A stretch of DNA of 8,991 nt from Candidatus Woesearchaeota archaeon. GTDB lineage: Archaea > Nanobdellota > Nanobdellia > Woesearchaeales > UBA10216. The DNA is taken from the NCBI GenBank assembly GCA_023269295.1, contig JAHFTU010000047.1:1-8991 (forward strand). Direction: 5' to 3'. The position numbers were made by a program, and so were the translations under genes. Position 1 is the first letter of the stretch; every line of letters starts with the position of its first letter. The notes beneath the pieces were generated by a model. That model saw nothing but the letters and a program-made list of their open reading frames with translations. It was not told the DNA's origin and made no database searches. Below, one piece after another: positions 1 to 4,967 of this stretch.

Positions 1-53
1 TGCAAAGAACCATCAGAAGCCCTTACCATAGAAGCCCTCACAGCTTTAGCCAT
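1..53 (-). CDS. Start of an unidentified gene, running off the left edge
   Basis: Only the first 17 codons are visible, beginning MAKAVRASMVRASDGSL, which is too short to name a family. The start is well supported. On the minus strand an AAAGGAGGGTG ribosome site (about 62-72) sits 8 bases before the ATG at 51-53, one of the clearest in the window. A TATA-like TTTAAATA at 143-150 could drive it with a leader of about 70 bases. The peptide is basic and alanine/serine-rich, with no signal peptide visible so far. Confidence 0.6.
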   Translation of the reverse strand, partial: MAKAVRASMVRASDGSL

Positions 54-142
54 TTTTTAAACACCCTCCTTTTTTTACTAATGCTTTGGCCCTGGCAGCC
101 CTGTGGTGCCAAAACCCTTTTCCATAATACCCTATTCTAGAG

Positions 143-150
143 TATTTAAA
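143..150 (-). promoter_or_regulatory. TATA-like box for the left-edge gene
   Basis: On the minus strand TTTAAATA follows an A-rich stretch (CATAAAG). Transcription would be expected to begin about 25 bases downstream, near 120-122. The box lies just after the 3' end of the neighbouring minus-strand gene that stops at 200, so the left-edge gene probably has its own promoter. Confidence 0.4.
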
Positions 151-199
151 CTTTATGGTAGAAAAGCGCTGTTCCAGCCGGCACAAGCCCTTGTCAGCA

Positions 200-619
200 T
201 CATGACATTATGGGCTCCTGGTGGGTTGCTACAGCAGGACGCATTTGGGCAAGGCCTTTCACTGGCTTTGGCATGCTTTCCTTATACATGGCTACTTCAG
301 GAATATGCCCCGCAGCGGTGCCAAGCTCTGCGGCCAGCTTCCTGACCCTCTGGAGAAACTCGCGAAGCTCCCAGTTCATCATGCCCTCACGCTCCTCAGC
401 AAGAAGTATCATGGCAAGCCGCTTCTGCAAGTCTTCAAGGTACCTCTCGTGCTCAACGCACTCTGACCTTTCCTCATACTTGCCTGCCTTCATGCGATGC
501 TCAATTTCATCAAGGCTGCGAATCTCATAATCAGGCACAGCGTAAGCTTTCTTATTGTAGCTCCTGACCAGGTCGCCAAGAGAATACCCGAATTCCGCAT
601 CATAATCATCAACTGCCAT
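200..619 (-). CDS. Unrecognised helical protein, 139 aa
   Basis: I do not recognise the family. The protein begins MAVDDYDAEFGYSLGDL and has a long charged, probably helical stretch at about residues 34-95 (EIRSLDEIEHRMKAGKYEER and LEDLQKRLAMILLAEEREG). The rest, which still contains a basic helix (RVRKLAAELG), becomes less structured and proline-containing after about residue 105. No membrane segment, signal peptide or cysteine cluster is visible. I chose the ATG at 617-619 because GAGGGAG lies just upstream. The frame stays open to a TTG at 668-670, which would add 17 residues and has no better ribosome site. The gene is divergent from the cyclophilin at 864, and the 244 bases between them hold several AT-rich TATA-like stretches. 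Function is unknown. Confidence 0.65.
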   Translation of the reverse strand: MAVDDYDAEFGYSLGDLVRSYNKKAYAVPDYEIRSLDEIEHRMKAGKYEERSECVEHERYLEDLQKRLAMILLAEEREGMMNWELREFLQRVRKLAAELGTAAGHIPEVAMYKESMPKPVKGLAQMRPAVATHQEPIMS

Positions 620-732
620 GCTCTCCCTCTTTCTAGCCCTACCAGCAAAGTTGTGAATGCTGTCTACCAAAGAAAAAACGTAAAACTAGTCGACCAAGGC
701 ATAATTACACTTATACTCATAAATAACTTTGG

Positions 733-843
733 CTTATATATTATAAAACTTATAAAAGGAGAGGATTTTATAAAAAGTCTTGGAATCTATAAGTACGGCT
801 CCGGAAATTTAAATGCCCTGTGCGTTCATAATCCTTAAATATG
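733..843 (+). promoter_or_regulatory. Promoter region of the cyclophilin gene
   Basis: Several plus-strand TATA-like elements are stacked here: CTTATATATTAT near 733, CTTATAAAAGG near 751, TTTATAAAAAG near 768 and TTAAATA at 836-842. The last is centred about 25 bases before the ATG at 864, the spacing of a leaderless archaeal promoter, and no ribosome site precedes that ATG. The stronger-looking element at 751-761 would instead give a leader of about 80 bases, or start a small RNA. Sequence alone does not decide which is used. Confidence 0.45.
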
Positions 844-863
844 CCTGCTGTTTTGCCTGCTGC

Positions 864-1454
864 ATGAAGCGCGCGCTCCTGATGATAGTGGCTGTAGCAG
901 TTGCTGCCCTGCTGCTGGCCGGATGTTCCTCTTCAACGCAAAAAGGTGACCTGAAAATGACGAAAGATACAGTTGTAATTGAAACGAGCAAGGGCACGAT
1001 TGAAGTCCAGCTCAACCGGGAAAAAGCGCCAGTCACTGTTGACAATTTCCTGAGATACGCCAACGCTGGATTCTACGACGGCACGGTCTTCCACCGCGTC
1101 ATGCCGGGATTCATGATACAGGGAGGGGGCTTCGCACCTGATGGAACGCAGAAGCCAACCAACGAGCCGATAAAGCTCGAGTCAAGCAATGGCCTGAAGA
1201 ATGAGCTTGGGACAGTTGCAATGGCCCGCACCATCGTGCCGGACAGCGCCACGAGCCAGTTCTTCATCAATGTCGCTGACAACGGCTTTCTTAACTACGC
1301 GCCAGGCAACGACGGCTATGCTGTCTTTGGCACCGTGACAAAAGGTATGGACGTAGTCAACGTCATTGCCGCAGTCAGGACCAGTAGCCGGGGCGAAAAC
1401 GGCAACTGGCCTGTCGAGGACGTTGTGATCAAAAGAGTGTATGTGAAGAATTGA
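864..1454 (+). CDS. Cyclophilin-type peptidyl-prolyl cis-trans isomerase, predicted lipoprotein
   Basis: This enzyme isomerises peptide bonds before proline to help proteins fold, here probably outside the membrane. From the ATG at 864 the protein is 196 aa. Residues 1-20 form a lipoprotein signal (MKRALLMIV, then AALLLAG) with the acylated cysteine at 21, followed by SSS. The cyclophilin domain spans about residues 35-195 and keeps the active-site hallmarks: VFHRVMPGFMIQGGGF (H77, R78, F83, Q86), SATSQFFIN (Q132, F133, N136) and GYAVFG (F155). The open frame extends 17 codons upstream to 813, but that would put a cysteine-rich tail before the signal peptide, so 864 is preferred. An ATG at 957 would give a cytosolic form without the signal. 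The gene ends directly against the convergent gene at 1455. Confidence 0.93.
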   Translation: MKRALLMIVAVAVAALLLAGCSSSTQKGDLKMTKDTVVIETSKGTIEVQLNREKAPVTVDNFLRYANAGFYDGTVFHRVMPGFMIQGGGFAPDGTQKPTNEPIKLESSNGLKNELGTVAMARTIVPDSATSQFFINVADNGFLNYAPGNDGYAVFGTVTKGMDVVNVIAAVRTSSRGENGNWPVEDVVIKRVYVKN

Positions 1455-1913
1455 TTATCCAGGCATCTCATAAGTAATATAGCTCTTCTTAGCCATGTGC
1501 AGGTGCTCCAGCCAGCCCGAGGTCATCTTCCCAATCCCGTGAAAGCGGCTGAACTCCTCACTTAGGTGCGGCGCCAGCAGCGGCTCTTTTTTCAGGTCGC
1601 TCTTCAGCTTCTCAATCCACTTCAGCACGCTGCCGTGCTCCTTCGCAATCCCAGCACACAATTTAGCATTGCGGATGACATCACCTATCTTGCCCCTGTT
1701 CCGAATCATGCCTTTTGCACCCAGCAGCTTCTCAACATCCTTCTCAGTTGCAGCAGCCAATTTCTTCACAGAAAAATCATGAAACGCCTTCCTCATAAGC
1801 GGCCACCTAGAGTCAACAACGCTGTACCTGAAGCCGCTAACAAACCGTATGAACGAGAGCTGCTCAAGGAACTCGTCGTCTGTCTTTGGCTTGTATATTT
1901 TTTTGGTTACCAT
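1455..1913 (-). CDS. HhH-GPD protein of the 3-methyladenine DNA glycosylase I (Tag) type
   Basis: Tag enzymes remove alkylated adenine from DNA in base-excision repair. The 152-aa protein matches the Tag pattern in residues 12-100: a region like the family's substrate-pocket helix (EQLSFIRFVSGFRYSVVDSR), then WPLMRKAF and DF, VEKLLGAKGMIRNRGKIGDV and IRNAK, where Tag proteins have 'GIVRNRxKIxAxIxNAR'. A later FHGIGKMTSGWLEHL (about residues 124-138) resembles a helix-hairpin-helix turn. The paired Cys/His zinc site of E. coli Tag is absent, so this is a divergent, shorter relative and its glycosylase activity is inferred. The start is ATG at 1911-1913, with no clear ribosome site. A tRNA-end repeat (1930-1943) lies only 16 bases upstream, so this gene directly borders the putative island and its present promoter probably lies inside it. 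Confidence 0.72.
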   Translation of the reverse strand: MVTKKIYKPKTDDEFLEQLSFIRFVSGFRYSVVDSRWPLMRKAFHDFSVKKLAAATEKDVEKLLGAKGMIRNRGKIGDVIRNAKLCAGIAKEHGSVLKWIEKLKSDLKKEPLLAPHLSEEFSRFHGIGKMTSGWLEHLHMAKKSYITYEMPG

Positions 1914-1929
1914 CTTAGTAATGAAGCAA

Positions 1930-1943
1930 AAAGCCTCTGCGGG
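1930..1943 (+). repeat. tRNA 3'-end repeat, copy 1 (putative left att site)
   Basis: AAAGCCTCTGCGGG is identical over 14 bases to 8881-8894, where the same sequence forms the acceptor stem and start of the T-stem of a minus-strand tRNA 3' half. Similarity fades after it (ACTCCCC against GATTTGCACCCC), though the run of C's may be a decayed T-arm. It lies 16 bases upstream of the Tag-like start codon. Confidence 0.65.
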
Positions 1944-1999
1944 ACTCCCCAGAATTGTATGAATTGCACTACATTTCTGCTTTGAATAAAGGTTGAATG

Positions 2000-2028
2000 T
2001 TTATATATTAGCTAATGGTTAGTTAATG
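2000..2028 (+). promoter_or_regulatory. TATA box and operator-like repeats before the AbrB gene
   Basis: TTTATATA at 2000-2007 is a good TATA box for the plus-strand gene at 2065. It overlaps a perfect 10-base palindrome, ATTAGCTAAT (2007-2016). A direct repeat, TTAGCTAATG (2008-2017) and TTAGTTAATG (2019-2028), is spaced 11 bases start to start, about one helical turn, and reaches the expected transcription start. A repressor bound here would block transcription, which fits autorepression by the AbrB-fold product (inference). Because TATATA is near-symmetric, it could also serve the divergent Tag-like gene. Confidence 0.5.
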
Positions 2029-2064
2029 CTCATTTAAATGTTTTGTTTTGGGGTGATTTTGGAA

Positions 2065-2229
2065 ATGCCAAAGATTCAGCGAATGGGAAATACTCACTGG
2101 GTGAGCATACCTGCCCAGATTTGCAAAATCAAGGGCTGGAGCAAAGGTCAGGAGCTGTATTTTGACATAGACCAGCGGACGGGTAAGGTCATAATTGACA
2201 AGCTGGAAGAGGTTGAAAAAGTCACTTAA
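2065..2229 (+). CDS. AbrB/SpoVT (swapped-hairpin) DNA-binding protein, 54 aa
   Basis: This is a small dimeric DNA-binding regulator of the AbrB/MazE superfamily. The pattern is typical: MPKIQRMGNTHWVSIPAQIC, then KIKGWSKGQELYF and a final beta strand KVIIDKLEE. These proteins are transition-state regulators or antitoxins. I chose the ATG at 2065 because GGGGTGAT (2050-2057), a strong match to the archaeal anti-Shine-Dalgarno sequence, sits 7 bases upstream. An in-frame ATG at 2038 would add nine residues (MFCFGVILE) that are not part of the fold and would lie over the ribosome site. The gene overlaps the convergent NYN gene by four bases. No canonical toxin gene follows on the same strand, so an antitoxin role is only a possibility. 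Confidence 0.85.
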   Translation: MPKIQRMGNTHWVSIPAQICKIKGWSKGQELYFDIDQRTGKVIIDKLEEVEKVT

Positions 2230-2867
2230 TTTTTTGAGCACTTCTCTACCAAAAGCTCCTTATCCAATATGAACCAGCCGTGAGTCTTCCTGAGTTCATA
2301 CGAATAGCCTTTAGCAGTGCAAGCACTATAAACAGCTTTGCCCTTTGCCTTTACAAGGTCCATTACTGGAATGAAATCGGCATCTCCAGAAATAAGTATG
2401 CAAGCTTCACATTCATTATTGATTACTCCAATCTTAACCATATCAATGGCAATCGTAACATCAATCCCTTTTTCCCTCACGTTGATATTACCTATGTAAT
2501 CTTTCCAGTGAGTTTTAACGACGGGCAAGCAGATTTTACAAAGCCCAAGATTATCTACTTCCTTATGTATTGTTTGTAACCTTTCCCAAGTGGAACTCCT
2601 CTGTAGCTTTCTTGTCTTTACTTCAAAGTTTGGCAGCTTTCTGACGTCATCCAAGAACTTCATGTGCTTGTAATACATCTCTTCGCCGTCCTCTATACTT
2701 GGCACAGAGTTGTAGTAAACTGTTCTCTTTCTGGTGCAGTTGAAGTGCTCGCAGACCAAGTCGCTAAGCTTGCCCAAGTGAATAGAGCTGGGGCTCAGGA
2801 AAGTGGCTTTCAGGTTATGGTAGAGGTTATTTCCATCAATGAAAATTATAGCATTTTTCTTTTCCAT
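2226..2867 (-). CDS. NYN-domain (PIN-like, DUF88/LabA-type) putative RNase
   Basis: NYN domains are PIN-fold, metal-dependent nucleases usually acting on RNA. The 213-aa protein has the expected acidic residues in order: IIFIDGNNLYHNLK (D11, N13, N14), KGIDVTIAIDMVK (D136, D142) and ILISGDADFIPVMDLVKAKG (D162, D164). A CxxC pair (C110, C113) in LGLCKIC may bind metal, an addition seen in some family members. The start ATG at 2865-2867 begins MEKKNAIIF, immediately before the first beta strand. An upstream in-frame start at 2921 would add 18 residues and lies upstream of the predicted transcription start. TATA and a near-perfect palindrome lie directly upstream. The gene is tail-to-tail with the AbrB gene. 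Its target RNA is unknown. Context suggests a defence or toxin-like role, without proof. Confidence 0.88.
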   Translation of the reverse strand: MEKKNAIIFIDGNNLYHNLKATFLSPSSIHLGKLSDLVCEHFNCTRKRTVYYNSVPSIEDGEEMYYKHMKFLDDVRKLPNFEVKTRKLQRSSTWERLQTIHKEVDNLGLCKICLPVVKTHWKDYIGNINVREKGIDVTIAIDMVKIGVINNECEACILISGDADFIPVMDLVKAKGKAVYSACTAKGYSYELRKTHGWFILDKELLVEKCSKN

Positions 2868-2894
2868 CTTTTTACCTGCCCGTAGTGCAAAAGG

Positions 2895-2921
2895 TTTAAA
2901 TACGTGGTGGTATACTACCAC
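2895..2921 (-). promoter_or_regulatory. TATA box plus 18-base near-palindrome before the NYN gene
   Basis: On the minus strand TATTTAAA (2895-2902) is centred about 31 bases before the ATG at 2867, predicting a leader of about 6 bases. Immediately upstream is GTGGTGGTATACTACCAC (2904-2921), whose two 9-base halves match at 8 positions when folded. It occupies the place of the TFB recognition element and upstream activator or repressor sites, so it is a candidate operator. Confidence 0.5.
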
Positions 2922-2932
2922 TACTATGAAGT

Positions 2933-2970
2933 CCCCAGTATGACCCTGCGTAAGTGGGGGAATGCTGGGT
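2933..2970. other. Intergenic imperfect hairpin
   Basis: CCCAGTAT (2934-2941) can pair with ATGCTGGG (2962-2969) over 8 positions, seven Watson-Crick and one G-T. Inside this stem, CCC (2944-2946) can pair with part of the G run at 2956-2960 around a loop TGCGTAAGT. It lies between two minus-strand genes and is not part of an evident open frame. It may be a small structured RNA or a transcript-end structure for the gene ending at 3054. No box C/D or H/ACA motif is convincing. The rest of 2971-3053 is AT-rich, with a weak AACAAA/TTTGTT inverted repeat (2992-3010). Confidence 0.3.
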
Positions 2971-3053
2971 TTCTATTCCTTCTCTTCTTTGAACAAATAA
3001 AAAGTTTGTTATTAAATAAGCATCTCTGTAAAATTCAGGCTGAAATCAGGTAA

Positions 3054-3404
3054 TTAACTGAGCGTTATCTGCTCACTCTCATCAATCCTGCTTATCTGCT
3101 TAAGCTTCGTGCAAATTATCGCCCGAAACTTGTTGATGCCCTCACAATAAACCAATGAGTCTTCAGAAAGCTTTTCAGCCAAGGCGTAATTTTCCTTGTG
3201 AGACTTGATAATTACGAAATTGTATTTGTCCTCGCCTTTCTGCACAACCAGCCTTATGTTGCCCTTCTTTGTAAGCCCTTTCTTGATGACTTTGCCACGA
3301 ACCCTGACCCGCCTTTGGAAGCCCTTTGCCTTTTTCTCTTTCCTTGCAAGGACGGATAAGGTGTTGATTAGGGTCTTGTCAATCTTGTTAGGCACTTCAG
3401 GCAC
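3054..3404 (-). CDS. Small basic protein, probable OB-fold nucleic-acid binder
   Basis: The protein has 116 aa and is lysine/arginine-rich. Residues 31-102 alternate in a beta-rich pattern, RRVRVRGKVIKKGLTKKGNI, RLVVQKGEDKYNFVII, SLVYCEGI and IICTKLKQI. This resembles an OB-fold of the tRNA-anti type (strand, glycine turn, strand, helix, strand), preceded by a basic helix (about residues 9-28). The OB reading is by pattern only. The start is GTG at 3402-3404: AAGGAG lies 9 bases upstream, and the transcript should begin about 20 bases above it from the TTATAAG box at 3446-3454. It could help the island's nucleases or helicase handle DNA or RNA (inference). Confidence 0.6.
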   Translation of the reverse strand: MPEVPNKIDKTLINTLSVLARKEKKAKGFQRRVRVRGKVIKKGLTKKGNIRLVVQKGEDKYNFVIIKSHKENYALAEKLSEDSLVYCEGINKFRAIICTKLKQISRIDESEQITLS

Positions 3405-3445
3405 CTTCCAACTCCTTGTGCATAATGCAGAAAGCGTATTTTTGA

Positions 3446-3454
3446 CTTATAAGG
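3446..3454 (-). promoter_or_regulatory. TATA box for the OB-fold-like gene
   Basis: CCTTATAAG on the minus strand is a strong archaeal TATA match. It predicts a start near 3424, giving a leader of roughly 20 bases that contains the AAGGAG site before the GTG start at 3404. Confidence 0.55.
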
Positions 3455-3478
3455 TTATTGCAAAGGCAAGGTCGTGAT

Positions 3479-3931
3479 TTAGACTGGATAGATGCGTTTT
3501 CCTTTTCTCATATCGTATGGTGAAATCCTTTTAACTTTCCCATCTACAAAAAACAGCTTCTTGTATGTTTCTTTATCAAATTCCCAAGCCTCTTGCATGA
3601 CATATTTCTCGTTATACAAAATCCAAACTAATTTGTCCCATTCAAAATTTTTAGCTGGTGCAACTAATGTGACTTTTGAACCTTTCTTACCACTTGGTCT
3701 ATTCGCTTTAATTTGATATTTTTTGCCTTTTACTATAATATCGTGACCTTTAGAAACAGCAGTTCTTCCGTTCATGTTTTTAGAATACTCCTCCTCTGAA
3801 TATCCTAATAATGTCGCTGCATCATATTCAGAAATTGCAGAGGTTATAGCTGGTGCAATTCCGAACTTACTTTCCCATTCCAACGCAATTTGAGCTAAAT
3901 CTTTTCTTAACGCCCTAAAAGCCTTATCCAT
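3479..3931 (-). CDS. PD-(D/E)XK nuclease-fold protein resembling DUF6998 family
   Basis: The 150-aa protein has the compact restriction-endonuclease layout: a helix with E35 (SAISEYDAATLLGYS), D64 in SKGHDIIVKGKKY, then Q73-x-K75 in YQIKANRPSGKKGSKVTLV, forming an E...D...QxK active site. A strand-rich end follows (WDKLVWILYNEKYVMQEAWEF), the 'FDxLVxVLxdExY...aWE' pattern I associate with DUF6998-type proteins found among restriction and defence genes. No methyltransferase is adjacent, so it is not an obvious restriction-modification pair. Its start is ATG at 3929-3931 with no ribosome site. A TATA-like CTTTTTATT about 28 bases upstream suggests a leaderless message. The gene is visibly more AT-rich than the chromosomal genes on the left, which fits acquisition by transfer. 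Family name is moderately sure; the nuclease fold is likely. Confidence 0.7.
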   Translation of the reverse strand: MDKAFRALRKDLAQIALEWESKFGIAPAITSAISEYDAATLLGYSEEEYSKNMNGRTAVSKGHDIIVKGKKYQIKANRPSGKKGSKVTLVAPAKNFEWDKLVWILYNEKYVMQEAWEFDKETYKKLFFVDGKVKRISPYDMRKGKRIYPV

Positions 3932-3954
3932 ACGCTTAACAAAGCAGAAAAGGG

Positions 3955-3963
3955 AATAAAAAG
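3955..3963 (-). promoter_or_regulatory. TATA-like box for the PD-(D/E)XK gene
   Basis: CTTTTTATT on the minus strand is centred about 28 bases before the ATG at 3931, a spacing compatible with leaderless transcription. The box overlaps the last codon of the broken nuclease frame that ends at 3965. Confidence 0.35.
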
Positions 3964-3964
3964 T

Positions 3965-4189
3965 TTACTCCTGAATAGGCTTTCCAGAAAAGTAGTCCTC
4001 TTGAAGTTTATCTGGATGCTTCACATAATTCTACAGAAGTTTACACTGCCCGACCCAGCCGCAGAAGCCGCAGTCCTTGTGAGGCTTTGGCATATCCCCC
4101 TTTAATACCTCAAGTGCTGCCTTGAAGATTGCCTGTGCATTGCTGATTGAAACCTCAACTTTTACCAAGTCTGTGTTGAAAAGCACGTC
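3965..4189 (-). pseudogene. Broken C-terminal remnant of a Cas4/RecB-like nuclease
   Basis: Reading the minus strand from 4189 to the stop at 3965-3967 gives a protein-like sequence, DVLFNTDLVKVEVSISNAQ, IFKAALEVLKGDMPKPH, KDCGFCGWVGQCKLL, then NYVKHPDKLQEDYFSGKPIQ and E. It is interrupted by an in-frame TAG at 4031-4033 and preceded by an in-frame TGA at 4190-4192. The CxxC and following cysteine (CGFCGWVGQC) resemble the C-terminal iron-sulfur cysteines of Cas4/AddB/RecB-type PD-(D/E)XK nucleases. The catalytic part is missing, so this is a fragment. It ends about 80 bases from the second tRNA-end repeat, so gene loss may be tied to integration or excision at that boundary. Too short to be sure of the family. 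Confidence 0.5.
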
Positions 4190-4266
4190 TCATCTTACCA
4201 CCTTTGTAGTTGGCACTGATTAATCAGCATTCAACAAAGTGGCTGCTAATTCATACAGAACAAGAG
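4190..4266. other. Gene-free stretch before the second att-like repeat
   Basis: Together with the remnant at 3965-4189 this makes up most of the 382 bases between the genes at 3931 and 4314. I see no convincing coding frame, promoter or structured element in it. It may hold decayed upstream sequence of the broken nuclease. Confidence 0.4.
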
Positions 4267-4279
4267 AGCCTCTGCGGGG
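4267..4279 (+). repeat. tRNA 3'-end repeat, copy 2 (putative internal att site)
   Basis: AGCCTCTGCGGGG is identical over 13 bases to 8883-8895, in the same orientation. It divides the island into segments of about 2.3 and 4.6 kb, as expected when two elements have integrated successively at one tRNA 3' end. It lies between the broken nuclease and the small gene at 4314. Confidence 0.6.
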
Positions 4280-4299
4280 GGCTATACTTAATTGTTCAT

Positions 4300-4305
4300 A
4301 AAAAA
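4300..4305 (-). terminator. Possible T-run terminator after the gene at 4314
   Basis: On the minus strand CCC is followed by TTTTTT, 8 bases beyond the stop codon at 4314-4316. Archaeal termination commonly uses such T runs. No hairpin is needed or seen. Confidence 0.35.
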
Positions 4306-4313
4306 GGGCATAA

Positions 4314-4613
4314 TCAGGAGTTGCTCTTTTTTGTTCCCTTTCTTTTCACCCATTGGCTAACAAGCTTGGCCCACGTTTTTGGAAGCTTTACCCGGTGCTT
4401 TCCGTGATAAACATTGCAGATGATGTTCCCAGCTTTATCTTTAGTAAAAGCGCCGCAGAAGCCGCCCCGAAACAAGCGCTTACCATCCTGGCTTAGTATG
4501 CGCAGCAACGCATCATCTTTAGCAGCATACCTAGCTTCGCTGCCTTCAATAAGTACAACTTCCTTGGCATCGCCTTTGATTCTCAAAACCAGCTGAACTA
4601 ACTTCTTTGCCAT
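4314..4613 (-). CDS. Unrecognised small basic protein, 99 aa
   Basis: I do not recognise the family. The protein starts MAKKLVQLVLRIKGDAKEVV and has a probable beta-alpha N-terminal part (residues 5-40, LVLRIKGD and DALLRILSQDG). A glycine/cysteine segment follows, RLFRGGFCGAFTKDKAG, then NIICNVYHGKHRVKLPKTW, and it ends in a lysine-rich tail (VKRKGTKKSNS). No signal or membrane segment is seen. The two well-separated cysteines (C53, C66) do not form a clear metal site. The start is ATG at 4611-4613 with a weak AAGGG just before it. A good TATA element (4646-4653) predicts a leader of about 12 bases. It is the first gene inside the second island segment. Nucleic-acid binding is only a guess from the charge. 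Confidence 0.6.
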   Translation of the reverse strand: MAKKLVQLVLRIKGDAKEVVLIEGSEARYAAKDDALLRILSQDGKRLFRGGFCGAFTKDKAGNIICNVYHGKHRVKLPKTWAKLVSQWVKRKGTKKSNS

Positions 4614-4645
4614 AACCCTTAGCCTACTCTCTTGAATTTGTGGAG

Positions 4646-4653
4646 TTTATAAT
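4646..4653 (-). promoter_or_regulatory. TATA box for the 99-aa gene
   Basis: ATTATAAA on the minus strand, centred about 36 bases before the ATG at 4613, predicts a start near 4624. The following 75 bases to the terminator at 4729 hold nothing else that I recognise. Confidence 0.45.
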
Positions 4654-4728
4654 TCTAACGATAACCTTCAAGACTGTGTCGGTTATACTTTTGCTGCTGC
4701 TTCAAGCAACTGGCGCTTTACCCCAGCG

Positions 4729-4757
4729 AAAAGTGTGAAACACTGCCCCAAAAAAAA
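4729..4757 (-). terminator. Terminator of the membrane-protein operon
   Basis: On the minus strand a run of eight T's (4750-4757) begins immediately after the TAA stop at 4758-4760. It is followed by a small perfect hairpin, AGTGT-TTC-ACACT (4732-4744), and another T run. This is a good candidate for the end of the two-gene transcript that starts near 5467. Confidence 0.55.
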
Positions 4758-4967
4758 TTACTCAAGGCGTAAGTCCAGTATGCTCCGAAGCAACAACCAT
4801 ACAACAATAATTCCAACTGCCAAAAGTGTCACAAGCCAAGACCTTTCAATAAACTCTATAAAGGAAGGCCAACGCCGTGCCGTTATGAAATCCAGGAACT
4901 TAAAAAACATCTTCCAAGCCCAGACACCAATACAAACTACAACAAAACTCCAGGCAAGCCAGGCCAT
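4758..4967 (-). CDS. Small membrane protein with two transmembrane helices, 69 aa
   Basis: Two hydrophobic segments, about residues 3-20 (WLAWSFVVVCIGVWAW) and 44-61 (WLVTLLAVGIIVVWLLL), flank an aromatic and basic linker (FKFLDFITARRWPSF). No family is recognised. The start codon shares one base with the stop of the upstream gene (TGATG, 4965-4969), the arrangement of translational coupling, so the two proteins are probably made together and may form one membrane complex. Its stop codon abuts a T-run terminator. Its size and topology resemble holin-like or accessory membrane proteins of mobile elements, but nothing specific supports that. Confidence 0.65.
   Translation of the reverse strand: MAWLAWSFVVVCIGVWAWKMFFKFLDFITARRWPSFIEFIERSWLVTLLAVGIIVVWLLLRSILDLRLE

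Noticed and set aside
497..838. Plus-strand open frame running through the cyclophilin promoter region
   Set aside because: It overlaps the minus-strand gene at 200-619 and continues through AT-rich TATA-like DNA. It has no ribosome site and no protein-like pattern.
813..863. Longer start for the cyclophilin at 813
   Set aside because: It would place a cysteine-rich extension before a clear lipoprotein signal peptide. The ATG at 864 has a TATA element at leaderless spacing.
1566..1985. Plus-strand open frame of 139 codons opposite the Tag-like gene
   Set aside because: The minus strand matches a known DNA-repair fold over most of its length. The plus-strand product shows no recognisable pattern and crosses the att-like repeat.
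2038..2064. Upstream ATG for the AbrB-fold protein
   Set aside because: The extra nine residues are outside the fold, and the strong GGGGTGAT ribosome site lies inside that extension, placed for the ATG at 2065.
2992..3010. AACAAA/TTTGTT inverted repeat as a terminator or operator
   Set aside because: The arms are only six AT pairs with a 7-base spacer, easily expected by chance in this AT-rich gap.
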